A DNA stretch of 62,461 nt, from the NCBI RefSeq assembly GCF_001548475.1, contig NZ_LRUJ01000030.1, forward strand, positions 1 through 62,461, written 5' to 3'. The notes under the pieces are model-generated. The model was given only the letters and a program-made list of their open reading frames with translations. It was not told where the DNA came from and searched no databases. The stretch is from Bordetella hinzii LMG 13501. GTDB lineage: Bacteria; Pseudomonadota; Gammaproteobacteria; Burkholderiales; Burkholderiaceae_B. A program made the translations under genes and the position numbers. Below, one piece after another: positions 16,699 to 25,065 of the stretch; the first letter of the stretch is position 1; every line of letters begins with the position of its first letter.

Positions 16699-17085
16699 TC
16701 AGAGGACCAGGATGGCCTCGACCTCGAATTGCGCCCCCTTGGGCAGGCTGGCCACGCCGACGGTGGAACGCGCCGGGAAAGGCTGCGGGATCAATTCGGC
16801 CATGATGGCATTGGCCGCGGTGAACTTGCTCAGGTCGGTCAGGAACAGCGTGAGCTTGACGATATCGTTCAGCGTGCCGCCGGCTTCCTGGATGACGGCC
16901 TGCATATTGGCGAAGGCCTGGCGCACCTGGGCGTCGAAATTCTCCGACACCAGATCGCCGGTGCCCGGCTCCAGGCCGATCTGGCCGGAGAGATACACCG
17001 TTTTCGAACCCGTTGCGGCCACGGCCTGCGAGTAGGGGCCGACGGCGGCAGGGGCCGCATCAGTATGGATGATCTGCTTGCTCAT
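16699..17085 (-). CDS. ridA: RidA family imine/enamine deaminase (housekeeping type)
   Basis: A 128-residue RidA. It hydrolyses reactive 2-aminoacrylate and related imines released by PLP enzymes, preventing enzyme damage. Typical features are GPYSQAV near the start, YLSGQIGLEPGTGDLV, and the C-terminal PARSTVGVASLPKGAQFEVEAI with the carboxylate-binding arginine. This copy matches the canonical family more closely than the one at 7.5 kb. It lies immediately upstream of recG. Confidence 0.92.
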   Translation of the reverse strand: MSKQIIHTDAAPAAVGPYSQAVAATGSKTVYLSGQIGLEPGTGDLVSENFDAQVRQAFANMQAVIQEAGGTLNDIVKLTLFLTDLSKFTAANAIMAELIPQPFPARSTVGVASLPKGAQFEVEAILVL

Positions 17086-17219
17086 GAGCGACTCCTTGGT
17101 ATCGATAAATATGACTATCGAAGTTTAAACAGCAATAGACTCTTGTGAAAGTGGCGGGCTGCCAGCCGGATGCAAGCCGGCCCCCCTACAATCATCAGAC
17201 CCTGGTTTTACATCTTGCC

Positions 17220-18470
17220 ATGTCCTTGCCTGCCCTCCGTTCCCGCGGCACCTTTACCCTGGCCGTACTGCTCGTAGGCCTGGCTGCCGGCGTCGCGGGC
17301 CTGTTGCTGGCCCTGCTGCTGCACGCCGTCCAGCACCTGGCCTTCGGCTACAGTCTGGATGCTCTGTTTTTCAGCCATCAGACTTTCCTTGAAGGCGTGC
17401 GCGCCGCCACGCCCCAGCGCCGCGTGCTTGCCCTGGTGGGCTGCGGCTTGGTCGCCGGCCTGGGCTGGTGGGCGCTGTACCGCTGGGGCCGCCCCCTGGT
17501 GAGCGTCAAGGCCACGCTTTCGCCGGCCGCGCCGCCCATGCCGCCCGGCCCGACGCTGATCCATGCCCTGCTGCAGATCGTCACCGTCGGCCTGGGTTCG
17601 CCGCTGGGGCGCGAAGCCGCCCCGCGTGAAGTCTCGGCCATGCTGGCAAGCGGTCTGGCGCGCTACGCGGGCTTGAATGCCGAACAGCGCCGCGTGCTGG
17701 TGGCCTGCGCGGCGGGCGCCGGCTTGGCCGCCGTCTATAACGTGCCGCTTGCCGGGGCCGTGTTCGCCCTCGAAGGGCTGCTGGCCACCTTCAGCTGGCA
17801 GGCGGCCCTGATCGCCCTGGCCACCTCGGCCATCGCCGCCGCCGTCGCCTGGCTGGGCCTGGGCATGGGCGTGCAATATGTCATCGGGCCCATGGACATC
17901 CACCTGAGCCTATTGAGCTGGGCCATCCTGGCCGGGCCCGTCATCGGCCTGGCCGCCCACGCCTTCTCGCGCCTGACCGAAGCCGCAAGGGCGCGTGCCT
18001 CGCGCGGCGGGAAGCTGCCCCTGCATGCCTTGCTCAACTTCACGCTGATCGGCCTGCTGGCCACGTCCTTTCCGGCCCTGCTGGGCAATGGCAAGGGCCC
18101 GGCGCAGCTGGGTTTCGACGGCGCTCTGACCCTCGCCGCCGCGGCCGCCCTGCTCTGCCTGAAGGTCCTGGTCACGGCCACCACGCTGCGGGCCGGCGCC
18201 TCGGGCGGCCTGCTCACGCCCGGCCTGGCCTGCGGCGCGCTATTGGCCACGCTGCTGGGCGGCTTATGGAATCTGCTCTGGCCGGGCGCGCCGCTGGGCG
18301 CCTACGCCATCATCGGCGCGGCGGCCTTCCTGGGCACGTCCATGCACTTGCCGTTCACGGCCATCGTGCTGGTGATGGAATTCACCCAGGTCAATCACAA
18401 CTTCGTCGTGCCCATCGCGCTGGCCCTGGCCGGCGCCCTGGCCACCGCCCGGCTGCTGGACCACGACTGA
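17220..18470 (+). CDS. CLC-family chloride channel/transporter
   Basis: A 416-residue membrane protein of the voltage-gated chloride channel (CLC) family, with about ten hydrophobic segments. The GREAAPREV motif (residues about 125-133) corresponds to the family's GREGP anion-binding loop, and AAFLGTSMHLPFTAIVLVMEFT is the conserved later segment. The first GSGIP loop is not recognisable, so it belongs to a divergent branch; exchanger versus channel cannot be decided. The ATG at 17220 is chosen because the hydrophobic N-terminus begins just after it; an upstream GTG at 17145 would add a non-conserved tail. No strong ribosome binding site is seen. Confidence 0.88.
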   Translation: MSLPALRSRGTFTLAVLLVGLAAGVAGLLLALLLHAVQHLAFGYSLDALFFSHQTFLEGVRAATPQRRVLALVGCGLVAGLGWWALYRWGRPLVSVKATLSPAAPPMPPGPTLIHALLQIVTVGLGSPLGREAAPREVSAMLASGLARYAGLNAEQRRVLVACAAGAGLAAVYNVPLAGAVFALEGLLATFSWQAALIALATSAIAAAVAWLGLGMGVQYVIGPMDIHLSLLSWAILAGPVIGLAAHAFSRLTEAARARASRGGKLPLHALLNFTLIGLLATSFPALLGNGKGPAQLGFDGALTLAAAAALLCLKVLVTATTLRAGASGGLLTPGLACGALLATLLGGLWNLLWPGAPLGAYAIIGAAAFLGTSMHLPFTAIVLVMEFTQVNHNFVVPIALALAGALATARLLDHD

Positions 18471-18474
18471 CAAC

Positions 18475-18500
18475 AAAAAAGCCCGTCGATGACGGGCTTT
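18475..18500. terminator. Bidirectional intrinsic terminator between the CLC gene and fpr
   Basis: GCCCGTC-GAT-GACGGGC forms a 7-bp stem. A run of six A lies on its left (T-run for minus-strand fpr) and TTT on its right (plus-strand CLC gene). It sits between two convergent stop codons, so it serves both genes, more strongly fpr. Confidence 0.8.
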
Positions 18501-18522
18501 GGCCTTGGGGCGCAAGGACGGA

Positions 18523-19299
18523 TCACTTCTCGACGAAGGCGCGCTCGTAGACGTAATCGCCCGGTTCGCCCACGCCCGGCGAGACCTGGAAGCCGCGCGC
18601 GTCCAGCATGGCGCGGATGTCGGCCAGCATATGGGGGCTGCCGCAAATCATGCCGCGGTCGGTTTCCGGGTTGAGCGGCGGCAGGCCGATGTCTTCGAAC
18701 AGCTTGCCGTTCTCGACCAGCTCGGTGATGCGGCCCTGGTTGCGGAAAGGCTCGCGTGTCACCGTGGGGTAATAGATAAGCTTGTCGCGCACCACGTCGC
18801 CGAAGAATTCATTGCCGGGCAGCTCCTGGTCGATGAAGTCGGCATAGGCCAGCTCGCTGACGTAGCGCACGCCGTGCAGCAGCACCACCTTGTCGAAGCG
18901 CTCGTAGACTTCGGGATCCTTGATGATGCTCATGAAGGGCGCCAGGCCCGTGCCGGTGGCGAACAGATAAAGGTGCTTGCCCGGACGCAGGTCGTCGACC
19001 ACCAGCGTGCCGACCGGCTTGCGGCTCACGAGGATGCTGTCGCCTTCTTTCAGGTGCTGCAGGCGCGAGGTCAGCGGGCCGTCCTGGACCTTGATGCTCA
19101 GGAACTCGAGGTTTTCCTCGTAGTTGGCGCTGGCGATGCTGTAGGCGCGCATCAGGGGCTTGCCCTCGACCTCCAGGCCGATCATGACGAAATGGCCGTT
19201 ATGGAAACGCAGCGCGGAATCGCGGGTGGTCGTGAACGAAAAGAGAGTGTCGTTCCAGTGGTGCACGCTCAGGACGCGCTCAGTATTGAAAGCAGCCAT
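18523..19299 (-). CDS. fpr: Ferredoxin/flavodoxin-NADP+ reductase
   Basis: A 258-residue bacterial (subclass II) ferredoxin-NADP reductase moving electrons between NADPH and ferredoxin or flavodoxin. RAYSIAS binds the FAD, LFATGTGLAPFMSI is the NADP pyrophosphate loop, and MICGSPHM with the C-terminal VYERAFVEK is typical; the last residues stack near FAD. Such genes support oxidative-stress defence and iron release. The spacer upstream has a possible Fur-like element at 19390-19408. Confidence 0.94.
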   Translation of the reverse strand: MAAFNTERVLSVHHWNDTLFSFTTTRDSALRFHNGHFVMIGLEVEGKPLMRAYSIASANYEENLEFLSIKVQDGPLTSRLQHLKEGDSILVSRKPVGTLVVDDLRPGKHLYLFATGTGLAPFMSIIKDPEVYERFDKVVLLHGVRYVSELAYADFIDQELPGNEFFGDVVRDKLIYYPTVTREPFRNQGRITELVENGKLFEDIGLPPLNPETDRGMICGSPHMLADIRAMLDARGFQVSPGVGEPGDYVYERAFVEK

Positions 19300-19389
19300 A
19301 TCGTTCTAGAAGTTGCGGCGCCGGACGGACGCCCCGGATGGGCCTAGAGACTGGACCTAGGGTTACCACCGATTTTACCCCATCCACCT

Positions 19390-19408
19390 GATAATTGCTC
19401 TCATTAAT
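19390..19408. promoter_or_regulatory. Weak Fur-box-like element upstream of fpr
   Basis: GATAATTGCTCTCATTAAT matches 12 of 19 positions of the consensus Fur box by eye, with both outer arms preserved and the centre poor. It is about 90 bp upstream of the fpr start. This could be chance in an AT-rich patch. Confidence 0.3.
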
Positions 19409-19571
19409 CGTTATACCTATATAGCCGGAACAGGGGTTATTGAGCGTTTTTCTGACTTGGCGCAATACCGCCCCCCGCCCTGCCCCCGTTTATTTGCCCG
19501 CCGACGGCGTCCGAGGAAGCTTTCATTCAGTTGAATGATCCCGGGCTTCCTGCTATCTTGCGCACCTTGTT

Positions 19572-19590
19572 GATAATCATTTTCGTTATG
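19572..19590. promoter_or_regulatory. Fur-box candidate for the fbpABC promoter
   Basis: GATAATCATTTTCGTTATG matches about 14 of 19 positions of the consensus Fur box and lies 38 bp upstream of fbpA. The 328-bp spacer 19300-19627 contains no gene; apart from this site and the weaker one at 19390 I see only AT-rich promoter-like sequence. Iron-dependent repression of the transporter is expected. Confidence 0.65.
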
Positions 19591-19627
19591 CGGCGCCCCC
19601 CCTCGGCGCCCAGCAGGAGACCTGTCC

Positions 19628-20674
19628 ATGCCCTTTAAGCGTCCCGCCCTCAAGACCCTGCTGCGCGCCCTGGCGCTGGCCGGTGCCGCATCCTTCGCCG
19701 CCCAGGCCGGCGCGGCCGAAGAGGTCAGCCTCTACACCACCCGCGAGCCCAAGCTCATCCAGCCGCTGCTCGACGCCTTCACCAAGGACACCGGCATCAA
19801 GGTCAACACCGTCTTCGTCAAGGACGGCCTGCTCGAGCGCGTCAAGGCCGAAGGCGACAAATCGCCCGCCGACGTGCTCATGACCGTGGACATCGGCAAC
19901 CTGGTCGACCTGGTCGACGGCGGCGTCACTCAGGCCATCAAGTCCGAGACCCTGGACAGCGTCATCCCGGCCAACCTGCGCGGCGCCGACGGCAAGTGGT
20001 ATGCGCTGTCGCTGCGCGACCGCGTGCTCTACGCCGAAAAAGACCTCAAGCTCGACAGCTTCCGCTACGAAGACCTGGCCGATCCCAAGTACAAGGGCAA
20101 AGTCTGCATCCGCTCGGGCCAGCATCCCTATAACACCGCCCTGGTCGCGGCGATGATCGCCCACGACGGCGCCGAGGCCACCGAAAAATGGCTGCGCGGC
20201 GTCAAGGCCAACCTGGCCCGCAAGGCCGCCGGCGGCGACCGCGACGTGGCGCGCGACATCCTGGGCGGCATCTGCGACATCGGCCTGGCCAATGCCTATT
20301 ATGTCGGCCACATGAAGAACGCCGAGCCGGGCACCGACGCGCGCAAGTGGGGCGACGCCATCAAGGTCATCCGCCCGACTTTCGCCAACAGCAAGAGCAA
20401 CGGCACCCACGTCAACGTCAGCGGCGCCGCCGTGGCCGCGCACGCGCCCCACAAGGCCAACGCCATCAAGCTGCTGGAGTTCCTGGTCTCCGAACCCGCC
20501 CAGACGCTCTATGCCCAGGCCAACTACGAGTACCCCGTCCGCAAGGGCGTCAAGCTTGACGCCGTGGTGGCCAGTTTCGGGCCGCTGACGGTCGACCCGC
20601 TGCCCGTGGCCGACATCGCCAAGTACCGCAAGCAGGCCAGCGAGCTGGTCGACAAGGTCGGTTTCGACAACTAA
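19628..20674 (+). CDS. fbpA: Iron(III) ABC transporter periplasmic binding protein
   Basis: A 348-residue secreted binding protein of the FbpA/FutA/IdiA group that captures ferric iron in the periplasm. Residues 1-29 form a signal peptide ending AQAGAAEE. The mature protein starts EVSLYTTREP, and NAYYVGHM near residue 225 carries the paired tyrosines that coordinate Fe3+ in this group. AGGAGA precedes the start. The downstream genes encode the matching permease and ATPase, and a Fur box lies upstream. Confidence 0.93.
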   Translation: MPFKRPALKTLLRALALAGAASFAAQAGAAEEVSLYTTREPKLIQPLLDAFTKDTGIKVNTVFVKDGLLERVKAEGDKSPADVLMTVDIGNLVDLVDGGVTQAIKSETLDSVIPANLRGADGKWYALSLRDRVLYAEKDLKLDSFRYEDLADPKYKGKVCIRSGQHPYNTALVAAMIAHDGAEATEKWLRGVKANLARKAAGGDRDVARDILGGICDIGLANAYYVGHMKNAEPGTDARKWGDAIKVIRPTFANSKSNGTHVNVSGAAVAAHAPHKANAIKLLEFLVSEPAQTLYAQANYEYPVRKGVKLDAVVASFGPLTVDPLPVADIAKYRKQASELVDKVGFDN

Positions 20675-20776
20675 GGTCGTCGGCCGGCGCGCCGTCCCCG
20701 GCCCGCCGGCCGTCGCCGCGTTTCCCCCCGTAGTCCCGACAGGGCGGCCCCATGGCCGCTTTGTGCTTTTTCGCAG

Positions 20777-22438
20777 ATGATGCCCAAGCTCACCCTGGCA
20801 CGCCCCTCCAGCACCGGCCTGCGCGGACGCGGATGGCTGTTGGCCGCCGCCCTGATCGCCCTGGCCGTCCTTGCCCCCCTGGCCAGCCTGGCTTGGTGGG
20901 CCCTGGACGCCGACCTGTCCCACTGGAGCCACCTGGCCGCCTACGTGCTGCCCCAGGCCCTGAGCAACACGGCCCTGCTGCTGCTGGGCGTGGGGGTGCT
21001 GGTGACCCTGCTGGGCACGGGCGCCGCCTGGCTGGTCGCCGCCTACGACTTTCCCAGCCGCAAGATACTGGTCTGGGCCCTGCTGCTGCCGCTGGCGGTG
21101 CCTACTTACATCATCGCCTTCGCCTACCTGGACCTGCTGCATCCCATCGGCCCCATCCAGTCCGCGCTCCGCGCGGTGCTGGGCTATGACAGCCCGCGCC
21201 AATTCCGCCTGCCCGACCTGCGCTCGCTGGCAGGCGCGGTCTTCGTGCTGGGCTTCGTCCTCTACCCCTATGTCTATCTGAGCACGCGGGTCATGTTCAT
21301 GACCCAGGCGGCCAGCCTGATCGAGGCCGCGCGGACCCTGGGCGCCGGGCGGATGGGCGTCTTTTTCCGCGTGGCGCTGCCGCTGGCGCGGCCGGCCATC
21401 GCCGTGGGGGTCAGCCTGGCCCTGCTCGAGACGCTCAACGACATCGGCGCCTCCGAATTCCTCGGCGTGCAGACCCTGACGGTCTCGGTCTACACCACCT
21501 GGATCACCCGCTCGGACCTGGCGGGCGCCGCGCAGATCGCCCTGACCATGCTGGCCTTCGTGCTCGCCCTGGTGCTGCTGGAGCGGCGCGGCCGCAAGCG
21601 CCAGCGCTATGCCAACACCCAGCGCATGCGGCCCATGCAGCCCCAGCGCCTGCGCGGGGCGGCCGCGCTGGCGGCCTTTGTGCTGGGCTGGATTCCCGTG
21701 CTGCTGGGCTTCGTGGCGCCGGCGCTCTATCTGGTGGCCGAGACCTATAAGCGGCTGCACCTGGTGGGCGGCGTCTCCGGCCAATTGCTCTCCAGCCTGG
21801 GCAACACCCTGGTGGTCGCGGCCAGCGCCACGGTCGTCACCGTGGTCTGCGGCCTGGCCGTCGCCTGGGCCGCCCGCAATCTGGGCGCGGGCGCCGGCCC
21901 GGCCCGCGCCTGCGCCCGTGTGGCCAGCCTGGGCTATGCCGTGCCCGGCACGGTGCTGGCTATCGGCCTGCTCGCTCCCTTTGCCTGGATAGACCAGGCC
22001 GCCGGCAAATTGCTCGGCCTGCCCGGCATGCTGCTCATGGGCAGCATCGGGGCGCTGGTCTGCGCCTATACCATCCGCTTCCTGGCCATTTCCACGGGCG
22101 GCATCGAAGCCGGCCTGGCCCGCATCCCGCCTTCGCTGGAGCATGCCTCGCGCCTGCTGGGCGAAAATGCCAGCGGCACGCTGCGCCGCGTGCACCTGCC
22201 GCTGCTGCGCCCGGCGCTGGCCGCCGCCGCCCTGCTGGTCTTTGTCGACACCATGAAAGAACTGCCCGCCACCCTGCTGCTGCGCCCCATGAACTTCGAC
22301 ACCCTGGCCACCTGGCTTTATGCCGAAGCCGCGCGCGGCACCTACGAAGAAGGCGCCGTGGCGGCGCTGGCCATCGTGCTGGCCGGCCTGGCCCCCGTCA
22401 TCCTGCTTGCCCGCAGCAATCTGAAAATGGGACATTGA
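20777..22438 (+). CDS. fbpB: Iron(III) ABC transporter permease, fused two-domain
   Basis: A 553-residue inner-membrane permease with two consecutive six-helix BPD_transp_1 domains, about 60-270 and 335-545. Each has its own ATPase-coupling loop: EAARTLGAGRMGVFFRVALPLARP in the first and EHASRLLGENASGTLRRVHLPLLRP in the second. The fused form is normal for FbpB/SfuB-type iron permeases. The gap of 102 bp after fbpA is the only sizeable space in the operon. A very long reading frame on the opposite strand is a shadow. Confidence 0.93.
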   Translation: MMPKLTLARPSSTGLRGRGWLLAAALIALAVLAPLASLAWWALDADLSHWSHLAAYVLPQALSNTALLLLGVGVLVTLLGTGAAWLVAAYDFPSRKILVWALLLPLAVPTYIIAFAYLDLLHPIGPIQSALRAVLGYDSPRQFRLPDLRSLAGAVFVLGFVLYPYVYLSTRVMFMTQAASLIEAARTLGAGRMGVFFRVALPLARPAIAVGVSLALLETLNDIGASEFLGVQTLTVSVYTTWITRSDLAGAAQIALTMLAFVLALVLLERRGRKRQRYANTQRMRPMQPQRLRGAAALAAFVLGWIPVLLGFVAPALYLVAETYKRLHLVGGVSGQLLSSLGNTLVVAASATVVTVVCGLAVAWAARNLGAGAGPARACARVASLGYAVPGTVLAIGLLAPFAWIDQAAGKLLGLPGMLLMGSIGALVCAYTIRFLAISTGGIEAGLARIPPSLEHASRLLGENASGTLRRVHLPLLRPALAAAALLVFVDTMKELPATLLLRPMNFDTLATWLYAEAARGTYEEGAVAALAIVLAGLAPVILLARSNLKMGH

Positions 22439-22442
22439 TATC

Positions 22443-23219
22443 GTGCCCGACCTCCTGGAACTCGAACACCTCGCCCTGGGCTATGACACGCCGCAAGGCC
22501 TCAAGCGCGTGGTCGAAGATCTGAGCCTGGCGCTGCCCGCCGGCCAGATCGGCTGCCTGCTGGGCGAATCCGGCTGCGGCAAGACCACCGTGCTGCGCGC
22601 CATTGCCGGCTTTGAACCCCTGCGCGCCGGCCGCATCCTGCTCGATGGCCGCGTGCTGTCCTCGCCCACCGGACAGGTCGTGCCCGAGAAACGCCATGTC
22701 GGCATGATGTTCCAGGACTACGCCCTCTTTCCGCATCTGACCGTGGCCCAGAACGTGGCCTTCGGCCTGCGCCGCCTGCCCAGGCCGCAACAGCAGGCCC
22801 GCGTCCAGGAGATGCTGGAGCTCGTCGGGCTGTCTCACGCCGCGCAAAGCTATCCCCACGAAATCTCCGGCGGCCAGCAGCAGCGCGTGGCGCTGGCCCG
22901 GGCGCTGGCGCCTTCGCCCGAGCTGCTGCTGCTCGATGAGCCCTTCTCCAACCTGGACGTCGATACGCGCGAGCGCCTGGCCTTCGAAGTCCGGGAGATC
23001 CTCAAGGCCACCGGGCATACGGCCATCCTCGTGACCCACAACCAGGCCGAAGCCTTCGCCATCGCCGATCGCATCGGCATCATGCAAAAGGGGCGTATCG
23101 CCCAGTGGGATACGCCCTACAACCTGCGCCATGCGCCGGCCAGCGACTTCGTGCGCGACTACATCCGCCGCGAAGCCCTGCAAGAACAGCGCGAAGCCGC
23201 CTACGCCCGGGGTCGCTGA
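22443..23219 (+). CDS. fbpC: Iron(III) ABC transporter ATP-binding protein
   Basis: A 258-residue ATPase driving ferric iron uptake. It has Walker A GESGCGKTT, Q-loop FQDYALFPH, signature ISGGQQQR, Walker B LLLLDEPFSNLD and switch THNQAEA. FbpC proteins usually exceed 330 residues because of a C-terminal regulatory domain; this one stops soon after the nucleotide-binding domain, as in some shorter relatives. It starts with GTG 4 bp after fbpB and so depends on the same transcript. Confidence 0.92.
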   Translation: MPDLLELEHLALGYDTPQGLKRVVEDLSLALPAGQIGCLLGESGCGKTTVLRAIAGFEPLRAGRILLDGRVLSSPTGQVVPEKRHVGMMFQDYALFPHLTVAQNVAFGLRRLPRPQQQARVQEMLELVGLSHAAQSYPHEISGGQQQRVALARALAPSPELLLLDEPFSNLDVDTRERLAFEVREILKATGHTAILVTHNQAEAFAIADRIGIMQKGRIAQWDTPYNLRHAPASDFVRDYIRREALQEQREAAYARGR

Positions 23220-23234
23220 GCCAGCCGCGCGGCC

Positions 23235-24140
23235 TTATGCGCGCGGCGGCGGCAAGGGAATGAACTCGGTCTCGTCGCCGGGCACCGTCTGGCCAAAGCG
23301 GTTGCGTTGCCAATCGTCCTTGGCCTGCTCGATCCGGTCCTTGCTGCTGGAAACAAAATTCCACCAGATAAAGCGCGGACCATCCAGCGGTTCGCCGCCC
23401 AGCACGGCAAAGCGCGCATCGCTGCGCGCCCGCAGCGTCACCGCACAGCCGGCCTTGAAGACCAGCAAGCGCCCGGGCTCGAACACCTGCCCGTCGACTT
23501 CCACCGTGCCCTGCACCAGGTAGGCGCCGCGCTCTTCATAATCGGCGGGCAGCTCCAGCCGGGAGCCGGCCCGCATCTGGATATCGCCATAGAACAGCGG
23601 CGACAAGGTCTTTACCTGCGACGTCCGGCCGAACAGGCTGCCGGCCACGAGTTGGGCGCGCACGCCCTCGCCCTCGATCACCGGCTGCGCCTCGCGGCCG
23701 TAGTGGACAAAACCCGGATCGGTCTCCTCGTGCGCCTTGAGCAGGCCCACCCAGAGCTGCAGGCCGAAGATGCGCTGTTCGGCGCGGCGGCTTTGTGGCG
23801 ACGAGCGTTCCGAATGCACAATGCCCCGGCCCGCCGTCATCCAATTGACCTCGCCGGGCAGGATGGTCTGCACATTGCCCGCGCCGTCGCGATGCACGAT
23901 GCTGCCGTCATACAGATAGGTCACCGTCGCCAGGCCGATGTGCGGGTGCGGCCGCACGTCCAGGCCCGCCCCGGCCGGAAATATCGCCGGACCCATTTCA
24001 TCCAGGAATACAAAGGGCCCGATGGAGCGGCGCTGTGCCGACGGCAGGGCTCGGCGCACCTCGAAACCGCCGAGATCGCTGCTGCGCGGCACCACGATGG
24101 TTTCCAGGCTGTTTTCGCCTTCGGGGGTCAAGCTCGACAT
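23235..24140 (-). CDS. Pirin family protein (longer type)
   Basis: A 301-residue bicupin of the pirin family. The N-terminal cupin has RPHPHIGLATVTYLYDG (metal-ligand histidines), followed by PGEVNWMTAGRGIVHSERS, both pirin hallmarks; the C-terminal domain (about 190-290) is the usual pirin_C. Some bacterial pirins are quercetin dioxygenases, others bind metabolic enzymes; the role here is not predictable. The ATG at 24140 is chosen on conservation, with AGAGG upstream. It is downstream of a second pirin on the same strand, with a GC hairpin (24207-24226, no T-run) between them. Confidence 0.88.
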   Translation of the reverse strand: MSSLTPEGENSLETIVVPRSSDLGGFEVRRALPSAQRRSIGPFVFLDEMGPAIFPAGAGLDVRPHPHIGLATVTYLYDGSIVHRDGAGNVQTILPGEVNWMTAGRGIVHSERSSPQSRRAEQRIFGLQLWVGLLKAHEETDPGFVHYGREAQPVIEGEGVRAQLVAGSLFGRTSQVKTLSPLFYGDIQMRAGSRLELPADYEERGAYLVQGTVEVDGQVFEPGRLLVFKAGCAVTLRARSDARFAVLGGEPLDGPRFIWWNFVSSSKDRIEQAKDDWQRNRFGQTVPGDETEFIPLPPPRA

Positions 24141-24231
24141 GATAGATACCTCTGGGAGCATGGCGCGGCGCGCCGGAAAAGACCGCAAGCAGCGCGGCCA
24201 AGGCAAGCGGGCGGGACCCCGCCCGCCTACT

Positions 24232-24930
24232 TTACGGCAAGTCGAACACCAGCACTTCGGCGGCATCGCCATCGCGCAGGGTCACGGCGGTTTCGCCTTC
24301 CAGCGCCAATCCGTCGCCGGCCTTGAGCGCCTGGCCGTTGACCGTCACGCTGCCGCGCGCCACATGCACCCAGGCGCGGCGGCCCGCCGCCAAGCCCAGG
24401 TCTGCCGTCTCGGCGCCATCGAACAGGCCCGCGTACAGGCGAACATCCTGGTGGATGCGCAGCGAACCCTCGGCGCCGTCCGGCGAAGCCACCTGGCGCA
24501 GCTTGCCGCGCTTGTCTGCGTCGTCAAAGGACTTTTGCTCATACTCGGGCGCGATGCCGGCGACATCGGGCTCGATCCAGATCTGCAGCATGTGCGTGGC
24601 GGCATCCGGCTGCGGGTTGAACTCGGAGTGCAGCACCCCGCGTCCGGCGCTCATGCGCTGCACATCGCCCGGGCGGATGGTTGATCCGGTGCCCATGCTG
24701 TCCTTGTGCGCCACCGCGCCATCGAGGACATAGGTAATGATCTCCATGTCCCGGTGGCCATGCGTGCCGAACCCCCGGCCCGCGGCAATGCGGTCATCGT
24801 TGATCACGCGCAGCGGCCCGAACCCCATATGCTCGGGATCGTAGTAGTTGGCAAACGAAAAAGTATGAAACGTGTCCAGCCAGCCATGATTGGCGTGACC
24901 GCGCTCGGCGGCGGGGCGAACAGTGATCAT
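24232..24930 (-). CDS. Pirin family protein (YhhW-like)
   Basis: A 232-residue pirin of the shorter YhhW class, whose E. coli member has quercetinase activity in vitro. FGTHGHRDMEIITYVLDG holds metal-binding histidines, and PGDVQRMSAGRGVLHSEFN is the second half of the site. The start at 24930 has a good AGGAG upstream. It is divergent from a LysR gene 135 bp away, which probably regulates it and perhaps the second pirin. Confidence 0.9.
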   Translation of the reverse strand: MITVRPAAERGHANHGWLDTFHTFSFANYYDPEHMGFGPLRVINDDRIAAGRGFGTHGHRDMEIITYVLDGAVAHKDSMGTGSTIRPGDVQRMSAGRGVLHSEFNPQPDAATHMLQIWIEPDVAGIAPEYEQKSFDDADKRGKLRQVASPDGAEGSLRIHQDVRLYAGLFDGAETADLGLAAGRRAWVHVARGSVTVNGQALKAGDGLALEGETAVTLRDGDAAEVLVFDLP

Positions 24931-25065
24931 GATGGGCTCCTTATTCCAATTTGATGAACGATGCCGGCCGATCCGGTTCGTACGCTATGGAAGGTATTCT
25001 GCGCCCTTGACGCCCGACCAGGGGCGACTAGAATTGAAGACATCATTCAAAATAACTGAACGATA

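Noticed and set aside
19586-22435. 949-codon open frame opposite fbpAB
   Set aside because: It lies antisense to a convincing iron transporter operon and is rich in Q, G, A and H, as expected from reading GC-rich codons backwards.
23222-23249. GC hairpin at the fbpC/pirin junction as a terminator
   Set aside because: The stem is only GC-rich low complexity, runs into the pirin 3' end and has no T-run.
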